A DNA stretch of 64,000 nt from Nonomuraea fuscirosea (GTDB lineage: Bacteria; Actinomycetota; Actinomycetes; Streptosporangiales; Streptosporangiaceae): contig NZ_PVNG01000002.1 of assembly GCF_003001935.1 (NCBI RefSeq), forward strand, positions 434,001-498,000. The letters are read 5' to 3'. Made by a program: the position numbers and the translations under genes. Of this stretch, positions 44,471 to 53,834 are shown piece after piece. A model generated the notes under the pieces. The model ran no database searches and was not told where the DNA came from. It worked only from the letters and a program-made list of their open reading frames with translations. Numbering within the stretch: position 1 is the first letter of the stretch; each line of letters opens with the position of its first letter.

Positions 44471-45961
44471 GTGGACACATCGAACACACCACCGGCGACG
44501 GCCACGCCGCCGGTCGAGGATCAACGAGTATGGAAAGCGGGCCGGCTTGAGCCGATGCCCATCAGGAAGCTCCCCGACGCGCCTCCCTCGGTGCACATTC
44601 TCGGGCCGACGGTGTTCCTCGTCGCCCTGGGCGTGGGCATGGGCGAGTCGTACATGTGGCCCCGGCTGGTCCTGCTCTTCGGGCCGGAGATCCGGTGGCT
44701 GTTCCTGATCGGCGTCACCCTGCAGGCCGTGGTGATGCTGGAGATGGCCCGGTACGCCATGGCCACGGGGGAGAGCATCTTCTCCGGCGCGGCCAGGGTG
44801 TTCAAGCCGCTGATGTGGTTCTTCTTCATCGTGGCGATCGCCGTCTACATCTGGCCGGGACACCTGTCGGCGGGAGCGGCGGCGTTCGAGGAGATCACCG
44901 GCATACCCTGGGTGGTGACCGCGGTCGCCGGGCTGGTCCTCGTCGGCGTGGTCTTCACCCTGGCCAAGGTGATCTACAACCTGCTCGAGAACGTGCTGTC
45001 GCTGCTCATCGGCGCGCTCGTGCTCGGCACGGCCGTGGTCGCGGCCATGGTCGGCTCGTGGAGCGACGTGGTCACCACGATCAGCGGCATGTTCTCCTTC
45101 GGTTATCTGCCGCCGGAGGCCATGTCGGCCGCCTGGTTCCCCGTCATCGTCGGGGCGTGCGCCTTCGCCGGTCCGTCGGGCATGCAGCAGATGTGGTACA
45201 CGCTGCACCTGCGCGACTCCGGCGCCGGCATGGGCGTGCACCTGCCGAAGGTGCGCGGGCTGCGGCACGCGGGCGAGGAAGAGGAGATGCCCTCGCGCGG
45301 GTTCATGTTCGACACCTCGGACCCGGCCGAGATGGCGAAGTGGAAGGGGTGGCGGCGCTGGGTCACGTTCGACGCGCTGCTGCTGTTCTGGGGCATCACC
45401 ATGCTGGTCACGATCTCCTTCACGGTGATCGCCCAGTCGGCGGTGCGGCAGAACCCGGCCGTGCGCACGGCCATTCAGGGCGACGACCGGGAGGTGGCGC
45501 TGTCCGCGATGGCCGACGCCGTCTCGTCGGCGGGCAGCTCGGTTCTCGGGGTCGTGTTCCTCGGGTTCATCGCGCTGATCGGCCTGAACGCCACGCTGGG
45601 CCTGTTCGACTCCTTCTCCCGCGGCCAGGCCGACATGTCCTTCCACTTCGTCCCCGGGGCGAAGAAGCTGGGCATGTCGAAGCTGTACGGGATCTTCCTG
45701 TGGGGCGTCATCCTCTTCGGCATCCTGATCCTGTTGTTCGGGCCGGCTGACGGGCCGAGCGGGATCCTGGACACGCTGGCGTTCCTGTCCACGTTCGCCA
45801 TGGGCGCGTACTGCGTGACCCTGCTGCTGGTGAACAACCGCATGCTGCCGAAACCGATCCGCCCCAAGTGGTGGACCAACGTGATCATCGGGTTCGGCGC
45901 GGTGTTCTATCTCGGGATGCTGTTCTACAGCCTCTTCGCCTACGGCGTGGTCGTGGGCTGA
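44471..45961 (+). CDS. Nramp-fold transporter lacking the metal-binding motifs
   Basis: 496 residues with about 11 helices, related to the Nramp (divalent metal) family in the TM1-TM6 region. However the TM1 DPGN motif is replaced (VALGVGMGESYMWP) and the TM6 MPH motif is replaced (ACAFAGPSGMQQMWY), so the canonical metal ligands Asp, Asn and Met are missing. A long loop with charged residues (about 250-300) follows TM6. GTG start after AGGAGG. Placed within the oxalate operon it may carry an organic acid; this is inference. Confidence 0.8.
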   Translation: MDTSNTPPATATPPVEDQRVWKAGRLEPMPIRKLPDAPPSVHILGPTVFLVALGVGMGESYMWPRLVLLFGPEIRWLFLIGVTLQAVVMLEMARYAMATGESIFSGAARVFKPLMWFFFIVAIAVYIWPGHLSAGAAAFEEITGIPWVVTAVAGLVLVGVVFTLAKVIYNLLENVLSLLIGALVLGTAVVAAMVGSWSDVVTTISGMFSFGYLPPEAMSAAWFPVIVGACAFAGPSGMQQMWYTLHLRDSGAGMGVHLPKVRGLRHAGEEEEMPSRGFMFDTSDPAEMAKWKGWRRWVTFDALLLFWGITMLVTISFTVIAQSAVRQNPAVRTAIQGDDREVALSAMADAVSSAGSSVLGVVFLGFIALIGLNATLGLFDSFSRGQADMSFHFVPGAKKLGMSKLYGIFLWGVILFGILILLFGPADGPSGILDTLAFLSTFAMGAYCVTLLLVNNRMLPKPIRPKWWTNVIIGFGAVFYLGMLFYSLFAYGVVVG

Positions 45962-46464
45962 TGGGTGGACGGCACAGCCTCGAACTCGCCCTGCCAGGGG
46001 CGTCTATCGGAGCCGTAGCCGGTGCCATGGCCGGTGGGCTGACCCTGCTCGCGGGGCAGCCCACCGGTATGGCCGCGCTGGCTGCCCTGGCGCTCGCCGT
46101 ACCGCTCGGCCTCTTCGGCGGTCTGTACGGCATGCTGCTCGGTCACGGCGTCTTCCGGCCCGGCACCTTCGGGCCGGTGGGCCTGTACTGGATGGCCGCC
46201 TTCCCGGTGTCCCGGCTGGCGCAGGAGATCCTGGCCCCGACCGGCGGTCTCGCCGAAGGGGTGCCGGCCTTCCTGGCCTACCAGGCGATGATCGCCCTCG
46301 GCTTCGCGATCGGCTTCCTCTGGCTGCACGAGCGGTTCATGCCGCACTGGCTGGTCCGCCGGGCCGGCGACAACCCGCTTGCCCAGGACCTGCTCGGCAC
46401 CTACCTGCGGTTCGCCCGAGTGGTGGAGAAGCGCAAGAGCGCACGGAAGGGGGCGCGTAGATGA
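45961..46464 (+). CDS. Small integral membrane protein
   Basis: 167 residues with four hydrophobic helices and a basic C-terminal tail (EKRKSARKGARR). No family recognised. ATG overlaps the transporter stop by one base (TGATG) and its stop overlaps the TerC ATG by four, so it lies in a tightly coupled trio and may be an accessory subunit of the Nramp-like transporter. Confidence 0.65.
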   Translation: MGGRHSLELALPGASIGAVAGAMAGGLTLLAGQPTGMAALAALALAVPLGLFGGLYGMLLGHGVFRPGTFGPVGLYWMAAFPVSRLAQEILAPTGGLAEGVPAFLAYQAMIALGFAIGFLWLHERFMPHWLVRRAGDNPLAQDLLGTYLRFARVVEKRKSARKGARR

Positions 46465-47450
46465 CGCCGGCGATGGAACTGCCGCTGTGGATCTGGCTGG
46501 CCACGATCGGCGGCTTCTGCGTCGTGCTCGCGTTCGACTTCTGGCTCGTGGCCCGCAATCCGCACGAACCCCGCTTCAAGGAGTGCGTGGCCTGGGTCTC
46601 CTTCTACGTGGGGCTGGCCGTCGCCTTCGGCGTCGGCCTGCTCCTGCTGTCCGGCCCGGCGCACGGAGGGGAGTTCTTCGCCGGGTGGATCACCGAGTAC
46701 TCGCTCAGCGTGGACAACCTCTTCGTCTTCCTGCTGATCATGAGCAGGTTCCGGGTGCCCCGGGAGTACCGGCAGAAGGTGCTGCTCATCGGCATCGTCC
46801 TGGCCCTGCTGCTGCGCGGCGGCTTCATCGCGGCCGGCGCGGAGGCCGTCACCAGGTTCGACTGGCTCTTCTACGTCTTCGGCGCCTTCCTCGTCTACAC
46901 CGCGTGGAAGCTGATCGGGCACGAGGACGAGGAGGCGGAGTTCTCCGAGAACCTCGCGCTGCGCACCGTGCGCCGGGTGCTCCCGACGACGGACACCTAC
47001 CACGGCGCCCGGCTCACCGTGCACCACGGGCGCAGGATGGTCACCCCGATGCTGATCGTGATGATCGCCATCGGCACCACCGACCTGCTGTTCGCGCTGG
47101 ACTCCATCCCGGCCATCTTCGGGCTGACCAAGGAGCCCTACCTGGTCTTCACCGCCAACGCCTTCGCCCTCATGGGGCTGCGGCAGCTGTTCTTCCTGAT
47201 CGGAGGGCTGCTTGACCGGCTCGTCTACCTGAGCAAGGGACTGTCGGTGGTGCTGGCCTTCATCGGCGTGAAGCTGATCCTGGAGGCGCTGCACCACGAC
47301 GGTGTGTCGTGGGCGCCGGAGATCCCGATCATGGTGTCTCTGGGGGTCATCATCGGCACCCTCGCCGTGACCACCGTGCTGAGCCTGCTCAAGTCGGCTC
47401 GGGACGCCAAGGCCGCGGCCAAGGAGGTGGAGCCGGCGCAGGTGGATTGA
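46461..47450 (+). CDS. TerC/Alx-family membrane protein
   Basis: 329 residues, about nine helices. Conserved membrane acidic motifs SLSVDNLFVF and TTDLLFALDSIPA identify TerC. Characterised relatives export manganese or aid metal loading of secreted proteins. Coupled by ATGA overlap to the small membrane protein, which puts it in the oxalate operon; manganese handling there is conceivable but unproven. Confidence 0.85.
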   Translation: MTPAMELPLWIWLATIGGFCVVLAFDFWLVARNPHEPRFKECVAWVSFYVGLAVAFGVGLLLLSGPAHGGEFFAGWITEYSLSVDNLFVFLLIMSRFRVPREYRQKVLLIGIVLALLLRGGFIAAGAEAVTRFDWLFYVFGAFLVYTAWKLIGHEDEEAEFSENLALRTVRRVLPTTDTYHGARLTVHHGRRMVTPMLIVMIAIGTTDLLFALDSIPAIFGLTKEPYLVFTANAFALMGLRQLFFLIGGLLDRLVYLSKGLSVVLAFIGVKLILEALHHDGVSWAPEIPIMVSLGVIIGTLAVTTVLSLLKSARDAKAAAKEVEPAQVD

Positions 47451-47462
47451 CGCGGGCCGCGC

Positions 47463-47495
47463 GGGGGCGGTGGCTGCTCATGGGTGGCCGCCCCC
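47463..47495. terminator. Bidirectional terminator
   Basis: Arms GGGGGCGG / CCGCCCCC with a 17-nt loop, just after the TerC stop codon and facing the small convergent gene. Confidence 0.5.
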
Positions 47496-47564
47496 CTGCC
47501 GCGGCTCGATGCCGTGGTCGCCGGCGTTGCGACGACGCCCCAGCGGCGTGTTCAGCCGCCGTGT

Positions 47565-47747
47565 TCAGTGACGCGTGGTGTTGTCGCGCACGTCCTGGCG
47601 CTCGGCGCTCCACTGACGCAGGTAGTGCTCCGCGTCCTGTGCGGAGTAGTGCTTCCTGAGCGCCGCGCTGAGACCGGCGCCGATGGTCCCGCCGTCCGCG
47701 GACCGGCCCAGGGGATCACCGAGCAGAAAGCGGATGAACGCTTTCAT
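47565..47747 (-). CDS. Small hypothetical protein
   Basis: 60 residues (MKAFIRFLLGDPLG start), or 62 from the ATG at 47753. GGAGG lies 9 nt or 3 nt upstream respectively. Amphipathic N-terminus and a charged helical C-terminal half (RKHYSAQDAEHYLRQWSAERQ). No family recognised; the strong ribosome site supports it being real. Confidence 0.55.
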   Translation of the reverse strand: MKAFIRFLLGDPLGRSADGGTIGAGLSAALRKHYSAQDAEHYLRQWSAERQDVRDNTTRH

Positions 47748-47968
47748 GGTCATGCACCTCCAATCGGTTACAGCTCCACCCTCTACCCGAGGTGTTTCGG
47801 AGCATGTGGACTTACGTGAACGCCATGTCAAACCCGGACGCGGCCGATCGACCCCCTGACGGCGTGGTTCAGGGCGGCGTGCGTACGGGCAGCTCGAACC
47901 CCTGGCGGGACCGGCCCGGGCACGGTGAGCCCAGGCTGGACCGGCCTAAGAGACCAGCTGTGACGAGG

Positions 47969-48706
47969 TCAGCCCAGGCGGCGCGGTCGGCGCCTGCGTA
48001 CGGGCTTGGGCGCCGGCTCGGCCGGCGCGCCCTCCCGCTGCTCCATGTAGGAGGACCGGGTGTGCTCGGTGTGCTCGCGCATGATCTTCGCGGCCTTGCG
48101 CTCGTCACCGGCCTCGATGGCGTCGATCAGCTCGGTGTGCTCGTCCCACGAGGCCATGCCGCGCTGGCGGGCCACCGGCGTGTGGTACCACCGCACCCGC
48201 CTGGCCACCTGGGCGGCGAGCTCGGCCAGGACCCGGTTGCCCGACAGGTCCGTGACCAGGGCGTGCAGCTCGGAGTTGGTCGCCACCGCGTCGTCGACGT
48301 CGTCGGACTGCACGGCGGCGATGCCGCGCGCGCACAGCGCGCGCAGCCGCTTGACGCCCTCCTCGCCCGCGTGCTGCGCGGCGAGCCTGGCGGACTCGGT
48401 CTCCAGCAGCGTGCGCACGGCGAGCAGCTGGTCGGCCTCCTCCACCGTCGGGACGTGCACGAACGCGCCCTGCCCCGGGTGCAGATCGACCCATCCCTCG
48501 CCGCTGAGCTGCTGCAACGCCTCGCGGACCGGTTGCCTGGAGACGCCGAGCAGCTCGGCCAGCTCACTCTCGACGAGATGCTGGCCCGGCTTGAGCTGCC
48601 CGGAGACGATGAGCTCTTGGATAGCCTCGATGACGCTCTCGCGGAGCGTCGTCGGGCGGGGAATCTTGGCGGCCGCCGTCTGACCGGCCTGATCCGACAG
48701 CAACAT
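47969..48706 (-). CDS. FadR-type GntR transcriptional regulator, proposed repressor of the oxalate locus
   Basis: 245 residues: N-terminal winged helix (about 18-85, LVESELAELLGVSRQPVREALQQL) and a C-terminal FCD ligand domain whose metal-binding residues include the Asp/His pair in NSELHALV and the later His in DEHTELIDAI and REHTEHT. A likely -10 (TATGCT) of its own promoter lies inside a copy of the shared motif, suggesting autoregulation. ATG at 48706 is 8 nt after GGAG. The ligand is probably a locus metabolite such as oxalate, glyoxylate or a CoA ester. Confidence 0.85.
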   Translation of the reverse strand: MLLSDQAGQTAAAKIPRPTTLRESVIEAIQELIVSGQLKPGQHLVESELAELLGVSRQPVREALQQLSGEGWVDLHPGQGAFVHVPTVEEADQLLAVRTLLETESARLAAQHAGEEGVKRLRALCARGIAAVQSDDVDDAVATNSELHALVTDLSGNRVLAELAAQVARRVRWYHTPVARQRGMASWDEHTELIDAIEAGDERKAAKIMREHTEHTRSSYMEQREGAPAEPAPKPVRRRRPRRLG

Positions 48707-48743
48707 GGACACGTCTCCAGGACATTAAGGTTTTTGGTCGACT

Positions 48744-48758
48744 GCCTACAGCATACCG
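48744..48758 (-). promoter_or_regulatory. GntR-type operator before its own gene
   Basis: Minus strand CGGTATGCTGTAGGC, 13 of 15 match, containing the -10-like TATGCT (48750-48755). Confidence 0.65.
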
Positions 48759-48839
48759 TGGAGGGGTTCTCCATGGTCGTGAGACTCATCACAGGGGATA
48801 AAACGGGGGGATTTTAGGGGGAATTCAGCGGGGATGTCG

Positions 48840-50096
48840 TCAGAGCGGGATGGTGGCGGGCAGGCCGGGGATGCGCAGTCGGGGCGTGGCCAGGGCAGGC
48901 AGGGCCGCCAGCGCGGCGGCGGCCAGCAGGGCGGTCCCGGGGGCGGTCAGCGCGACCAGGGCCAGGACAGCGGCCACGACTCCGGCCACGGCCTTGGCGC
49001 TGTAGACCACCGCGTGGATCTCCGTGGCCCGCTCGGTGCCGAACAGCTCGCGGACGAGGCTGGCCAGCAGGGGGTAGAACGCGCCACCGCCGAGCCCCGC
49101 CGCGACGGCGCCGAGCCACAGCAGCGGGTTTCCGGCGGACGCCGGCGGTGAAACGGTGTTCTGCACGGCCACGGCCAGCAGGATCTGGCCGAGGGCGAGC
49201 GCGGCGAAGACCGCGGCCAGCACCCGGCGGCGGCCGAACCGCTCCGACGCCCGCACCGCCACCGACCTGCCCGCGCCGTTCAGCGCCACGAGCAGGGCCA
49301 GCGCGCCCCACGCGCCGGTGCCGGCCACCACGATCACGTCGAACACCGACACCGCCCCCGCGCACGTCAGCAGCAGGGCCAGGGCCGGCAGCGTACGGGT
49401 GCGCACCGCCTGGGCCAGCCCGAACTGCTTGACCGCCTCGGGGCTGGTGCGCAGCCGGGCGGCGTCGAGGGCGTGGCTGCGCGGATCGACGTCGTCGGGC
49501 CACCAGCGGGCCGGGGGCAGCCGCAGCTCACGGGCGGCCAGGCCGACGACGGCCGCGGCGAGCACGGCGGAGACCAGGAAGGCGGCGGACGTGGCGCCGG
49601 GGGCGATCCCGGTCCAGAGCAGCAGCGGCACCGCTCCGTAGCCGAAGGCGCCGGTGATCAGGCCGACCCGGGCGGCCGGGCGCTCGGGGTACCAGGAGGA
49701 GACGACCTCGCCGCAGACCCCGTAGACCAGCCCCGCGCCGAGCCCGCCGAGCAGCGCGTACCCGATGAGCGCGACCGGTCCCGGGCCGGTGAGGGCGGCC
49801 GTGGCCAGGCCCAGGCCGCTCAGCGCCGCGCCCGCGGCCAGGCACGCGCGGACGCGCAGGCGTCCACGCCGGACGAGGTGCAGCGCGGGCAGGGCGCCGG
49901 CGGCCTGGCAGGCGATCCACACCGCCAGCAGGGTCAGCCCGCCGGCGTCTCGGGCGAGCAGGGCCGCGTAGCCGTACTGCAGGGGCGCGATGACCGCCAT
50001 GGCGGCCAGGGCCAGCCGGAACATGCGGGCGCGGTCGGCCGGGACGGGTCCAGGGCAGTACGAACGCCCCCGCCAGTCCTTAATTGCATTCTCCAT
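48840..50096 (-). CDS. MFS transporter (oxalate/formate-type candidate)
   Basis: 418 residues, 12 hydrophobic helices, major facilitator fold. The cytoplasmic N-terminus has an unusual DWRGRSY motif. It is divergent from the sucC operon and its ATG lies inside a perfect CCATACTGTATGG palindrome; no Shine-Dalgarno sequence precedes it and GATATT (50106-50111) could be a -10, so the message may be nearly leaderless. Context suggests an oxalate, formate or glycolate carrier of the OFA type; the substrate cannot be read from the sequence. Confidence 0.8.
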   Translation of the reverse strand: MENAIKDWRGRSYCPGPVPADRARMFRLALAAMAVIAPLQYGYAALLARDAGGLTLLAVWIACQAAGALPALHLVRRGRLRVRACLAAGAALSGLGLATAALTGPGPVALIGYALLGGLGAGLVYGVCGEVVSSWYPERPAARVGLITGAFGYGAVPLLLWTGIAPGATSAAFLVSAVLAAAVVGLAARELRLPPARWWPDDVDPRSHALDAARLRTSPEAVKQFGLAQAVRTRTLPALALLLTCAGAVSVFDVIVVAGTGAWGALALLVALNGAGRSVAVRASERFGRRRVLAAVFAALALGQILLAVAVQNTVSPPASAGNPLLWLGAVAAGLGGGAFYPLLASLVRELFGTERATEIHAVVYSAKAVAGVVAAVLALVALTAPGTALLAAAALAALPALATPRLRIPGLPATIPL

Positions 50097-50105
50097 ACTG
50101 TATGG
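50093..50105. promoter_or_regulatory. GntR-type operator CCATACTGTATGG over the MFS start codon
   Basis: Perfect 13-bp palindrome covering the ATG of the MFS gene. Confidence 0.75.
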
Positions 50106-50152
50106 AATATCCCGCCGACCGACCGCTGTCGAGGCCCTAGACGAAGGATACT

Positions 50153-50167
50153 CCATACGGTATACCG
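50153..50167 (-). promoter_or_regulatory. GntR-type operator before sucC
   Basis: Minus strand CGGTATACCGTATGG, a perfect match. On the plus strand it contains TATACC, a likely -10 for the sucC operon, 19 bp before its ATG. Confidence 0.75.
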
Positions 50168-50185
50168 TCTACAAAGGAGGCTCGA

Positions 50186-51319
50186 ATGGACCTGTACGAG
50201 TACCAGGCGAAGGAGCTCTTCGGGCGTCACGGGATCCCCGTACCAGCCGGCGCGATCGCGACCACACCGGCGCGGGCCGGCGAGATCGCGGCCGAGCTGG
50301 ACGCGCCCGTGGTCATCAAAGCCCAGGTGAAGACCGGTGGACGGGGCAAGGCGGGCGGGATCAGACCGGCGGCGGGGCCGGCCGCGGCCGCGACGGAGGC
50401 CGACCGCGTCATCGGTATGGACATCAAGGGGCACATCGCGCGCCGCGTGCTGGTGGAGGCCGCGACCGTCCCGTTCGAGGAGTACTACGCCGCCTTCCTG
50501 GTGGACCGGGCGGAGGGCACGTTCCTGGCCATGGTGTCGGCCCAGGGCGGCATGGAGATCGAGGAACTGGCCGCCACCGACCCCGACGCCATCGTGCGAC
50601 TGCCGATCGACCCCGCGACGGGCGTGGACGCCGACACCGCCAGGCTGCTGGCGGCCAAGGCCGGGCTCCCCGAGCAGGCGGCCGGGGTGCTGGAGCAGCT
50701 GTGGCGGGTGCTGGTCGAGGAGGACGCGCTGCTGGTCGAGGTCAACCCCTTGATCTGCACCACCGACCAGCGGATCGTGGCGCTCGACGGCAAGGTCACC
50801 CTGGACGACAACGCGGCCTTCCGGCACTCCTGGGAGGACTACGAGGAGAGCACCGACAGCCTGGAGGACCGGGCCAAGGCCAAGGGGCTCAACTACGTCA
50901 AGCTGGACGGCACCGTCGGCGTCATCGGCAACGGCGCCGGGCTGGTCATGAGCACGCTCGACGTGGTCGCGGGCGCGGGCGCCGACCCCGCCAACTTCCT
51001 CGACATCGGCGGCGGGGCCTCGGCCAAGGTCATGGCCGACGGGCTGGAGATCATCCTGGCCGACCCCGACGTGCGCTCGGTGCTGGTCAACGTCTTCGGC
51101 GGCATCACGGCGTGCGACGCGGTGGCGAACGGCATCGTCACCGCGCTCGAACTCCTCGGCGAGCGCGGCCACGGCAGGCCCATCGTCGTACGGCTGGACG
51201 GCAACAACGCCGAGGTGGGCCGGCGCATCCTCAGTGACGCCCGGCACCCGGCGGTACGCCAGGTCTCCACCATGGACGGCGCCGCCGAGACGGCGGCTCG
51301 ACTCGCGGCAGGTGCGTAA
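50186..51319 (+). CDS. sucC: Succinyl-CoA ligase-type beta subunit
   Basis: ATP-grasp subunit of an ADP/GDP-forming acyl-CoA ligase, 377 residues ([20 protein letters not shown] start, [14 protein letters not shown] nucleotide lid, [11 protein letters not shown]). AAAGGAGG precedes the ATG. It heads a six-gene operon of glyoxylate metabolism under a GntR-type operator, so it is probably a paralogue of the TCA enzyme acting on another diacid, for example oxalate, malate or glycerate; the substrate is not proven. Confidence 0.85.
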   Translation: MDLYEYQAKELFGRHGIPVPAGAIATTPARAGEIAAELDAPVVIKAQVKTGGRGKAGGIRPAAGPAAAATEADRVIGMDIKGHIARRVLVEAATVPFEEYYAAFLVDRAEGTFLAMVSAQGGMEIEELAATDPDAIVRLPIDPATGVDADTARLLAAKAGLPEQAAGVLEQLWRVLVEEDALLVEVNPLICTTDQRIVALDGKVTLDDNAAFRHSWEDYEESTDSLEDRAKAKGLNYVKLDGTVGVIGNGAGLVMSTLDVVAGAGADPANFLDIGGGASAKVMADGLEIILADPDVRSVLVNVFGGITACDAVANGIVTALELLGERGHGRPIVVRLDGNNAEVGRRILSDARHPAVRQVSTMDGAAETAARLAAGA

Positions 51320-52207
51320 ATGGCGATCTTTCTCACCAAGGACAGCCGGGTGCTCGTGCAGGGCATGACCGGCGCGGAGGGCACCCGGCACACCGCCCGT
51401 ATGCTCGCCGCCGGCACCGACATCGTGGCCGGGGTGACGCCGGGCAAGGGCGGCTCCTCGGTGGACTTCGGCGAGCGGACGGTGCCGGTGTTCGGCTCGG
51501 TCGCCGCGGCGGTCGCGGAGACCGGGGCCGACGTGTCGGTGATCTTCGTGCCGCCGCGGTTCACCGCCGCGGCCGTACAGGAGGCGGTCGAGGCCGAGGT
51601 GCCGCTCTGCGTGGTGATCACCGAGGGCGTGCCCGTGCACGACGCCGTGCGCTTCCGCGCCCTGGCGAACGGCCGTACCCGGATCATCGGCCCCAACTGC
51701 CCCGGCCTGATCAGCCCCGGCCAGTCCTCGGCCGGCATCATCCCCGCCGACATCACCTCGGCCGGGCGGATCGGACTGGTCTCGAAGTCGGGGACGCTGA
51801 CGTACCAGCTCATGTACGAGCTGCGCGACCTCGGCTTCTCCACCGCCGTCGGCATCGGCGGCGACCCCGTCGTCGGGACCACGCACATCGACTGCCTCCA
51901 GGCGTTCCAGGACGATCCCGGCACCGACGCCATCGTGATGATCGGCGAGATCGGCGGCGACGCCGAGGAGCGGGCCGCCGCCTACATCGCCGCGAACGTG
52001 ACCAAACCCGTCGTCGCCTACGTGGCCGGCTTCACCGCGCCCGAGGGCAAGACGATGGGCCACGCGGGCGCGATCGTGTCCGGCTCGTCCGGCACCGCCC
52101 AGGCCAAGAAGGAGGCGCTGGAGGCGGTCGGGGTCCGCGTCGGGCGCACCCCCTCGGAGACGGCGCGGCTGATGCGGTCCGAGCTGAACCGCGGGACCGG
52201 GGCGTGA
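51320..52207 (+). CDS. sucD: Succinyl-CoA ligase-type alpha subunit
   Basis: 295 residues. CoA-binding Rossmann domain ([18 protein letters not shown]) and the phosphohistidine loop GHAGAIVSG. Starts immediately after the sucC stop codon, and its stop overlaps hyi by four bases. Forms the heterodimer with the beta subunit. Confidence 0.87.
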   Translation: MAIFLTKDSRVLVQGMTGAEGTRHTARMLAAGTDIVAGVTPGKGGSSVDFGERTVPVFGSVAAAVAETGADVSVIFVPPRFTAAAVQEAVEAEVPLCVVITEGVPVHDAVRFRALANGRTRIIGPNCPGLISPGQSSAGIIPADITSAGRIGLVSKSGTLTYQLMYELRDLGFSTAVGIGGDPVVGTTHIDCLQAFQDDPGTDAIVMIGEIGGDAEERAAAYIAANVTKPVVAYVAGFTAPEGKTMGHAGAIVSGSSGTAQAKKEALEAVGVRVGRTPSETARLMRSELNRGTGA

Positions 52208-52977
52208 CCGCGGTGCGCTTCGACGTCAATCTCTCCATCCTGCTGACCGGCCTGCCGCTGCTCGAACGTCCCGCGGCGGCGGCCAAGGCCGGGTTCGACG
52301 CGGTCGAGCTGTGGTGGCCGTTCGACTCGCCCGATCCGGGCGGCGCCGAGCTGGCCGCGCTCAGGAGCGCGATCGAGGACGCCGGCGTGCGGCTCGCCGG
52401 GCTCAACTTCGACGCCGGGGACATGGCGGCGGGCGAGCGCGGCCTGCTGGCCAGGCCGGACGGCTCGGCCCGCTTCCAGGCCAACATCGACGTCGCGGTA
52501 CGGCTGGCGGGGGAGCTGGGCTGCACCGTGCTCAACGCCCTGTACGGCAACGACCCCGGCACCGACAGGGACCTGGCCGTGGCGAACCTGCGCCGGGCGG
52601 CCGACGCCGCGGCGGACATCGGCGCGACCGTGGTGGTCGAGGCCCTCAACTCCTACGAGAACCCGCGCTATCCCATCACCTCGTCGCAGGCCGCGTTCGA
52701 GCTGATCGACCAGGTGGACCGGCCCAACGTGGCCTTCCTGGCCGACCTCTACCACCTGCACCGGATGGGCGAGGACGTGCTCGCGCTCATCGACGGGCAC
52801 AGCGCGGGCTTCGGGCACGTGCAGATCGCCGACGACCCCGGGAGGGGACGTCCTGGGACCGGGGACATGCCGTACCCGGAGATCCTCGCCCGGCTGGAGG
52901 CGGCAGGCTACCGCGGCCACGTCGGCCTGGAGTACCGGCACGAGGGGCCGGACGCGTTCGACTGGAGGCAGGAATGA
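52204..52977 (+). CDS. hyi: Hydroxypyruvate isomerase
   Basis: TIM-barrel xylose-isomerase-like enzyme, 257 residues, interconverting hydroxypyruvate and tartronate semialdehyde. Metal-site acidic residues lie in [11 protein letters not shown] and [12 protein letters not shown], and GHVGLEYRH closes the barrel. GTG start overlaps sucD. Placement before glxR and gcl fixes the pathway. Confidence 0.88.
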   Translation: MTAVRFDVNLSILLTGLPLLERPAAAAKAGFDAVELWWPFDSPDPGGAELAALRSAIEDAGVRLAGLNFDAGDMAAGERGLLARPDGSARFQANIDVAVRLAGELGCTVLNALYGNDPGTDRDLAVANLRRAADAAADIGATVVVEALNSYENPRYPITSSQAAFELIDQVDRPNVAFLADLYHLHRMGEDVLALIDGHSAGFGHVQIADDPGRGRPGTGDMPYPEILARLEAAGYRGHVGLEYRHEGPDAFDWRQE

Positions 52978-53834
52978 ACATCGGGTTCGTCGGCTTGGGG
53001 ATCATGGGCAGCCCGATGGCAGCCAACCTCCTCAAAGCCGGATATGTCGTGACCGGCTACGACGTGAGCGCCGCCCGCGTCGAACAGCTCGCGGAGCTGG
53101 GCGGCAAGCCCGCCACCGGCGTCGTCGACGCGGTCGCGGGCGCCGACGTGGTGATCACCATGCTCCCCGACTCCCCCCAGGTCGAGGAAGTGGCCCCGCT
53201 CGTCGTCGAGTACGGGAAGCCGAACCTGCTCTACATCGACATGAGCACCATCAGGCCCGAGACCTCCCGCCAGGTCGCCCGGCGGGCGAAGGCGGCCGGC
53301 GTACGGGCCCTCGACGCTCCCGTGAGCGGCGGCGAGCGCGGCGCGATCGACGGCACCCTGTCGATCATGGTCGGCGGCGAGCCCGAGGACGTCGAGGCCG
53401 CCGCGCCCGTCCTCGGCCGGCTCGGCACCACCGTCGTGCACGTCGGCCCCGCGGGCGCCGGCCAGACCGTCAAGGCGGCCAACCAGCTCGTCGTGGGCGG
53501 CATCTACGGCCTGGTGTCGGAGGCGATCGTGCTGCTCGAATCGTCGGGGGTGGACGCGGGGCCCGGCCTGGACGTGCTCGCCGGCGGCCTGGCCGGATCC
53601 CGCATCCTCGACCTCAAGCGGCACACCATGCTCAGGCGGGAGTTCGCCCCCGGCTTCCGCATCGACCTGCACCACAAGGACATGGGCATCGCCGTCGCCG
53701 CCGCCCGCGAGGCCGGGGTCAGCCTGCCGCTCACCGGCCAGGTCGCCCAGCTCGTCGCCGCGGCCAGGGCCCAGGGCCACGGCTCGCTCGACCACTCCGC
53801 CCTGCTCAAGGTGATCGAAAGGCTGAACGGATGA
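52974..53834 (+). CDS. glxR: 2-hydroxy-3-oxopropionate (tartronate semialdehyde) reductase
   Basis: 286-residue beta-hydroxyacid dehydrogenase. N-terminal FVGLGIMGSPMAANLLKAG signature, substrate loop DAPVSGGERGA, and catalytic Lys in GQTVKAANQL. Reduces tartronate semialdehyde from Gcl to D-glycerate. Overlaps hyi and gcl by ATGA on both sides. Confidence 0.92.
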   Translation: MNIGFVGLGIMGSPMAANLLKAGYVVTGYDVSAARVEQLAELGGKPATGVVDAVAGADVVITMLPDSPQVEEVAPLVVEYGKPNLLYIDMSTIRPETSRQVARRAKAAGVRALDAPVSGGERGAIDGTLSIMVGGEPEDVEAAAPVLGRLGTTVVHVGPAGAGQTVKAANQLVVGGIYGLVSEAIVLLESSGVDAGPGLDVLAGGLAGSRILDLKRHTMLRREFAPGFRIDLHHKDMGIAVAAAREAGVSLPLTGQVAQLVAAARAQGHGSLDHSALLKVIERLNG

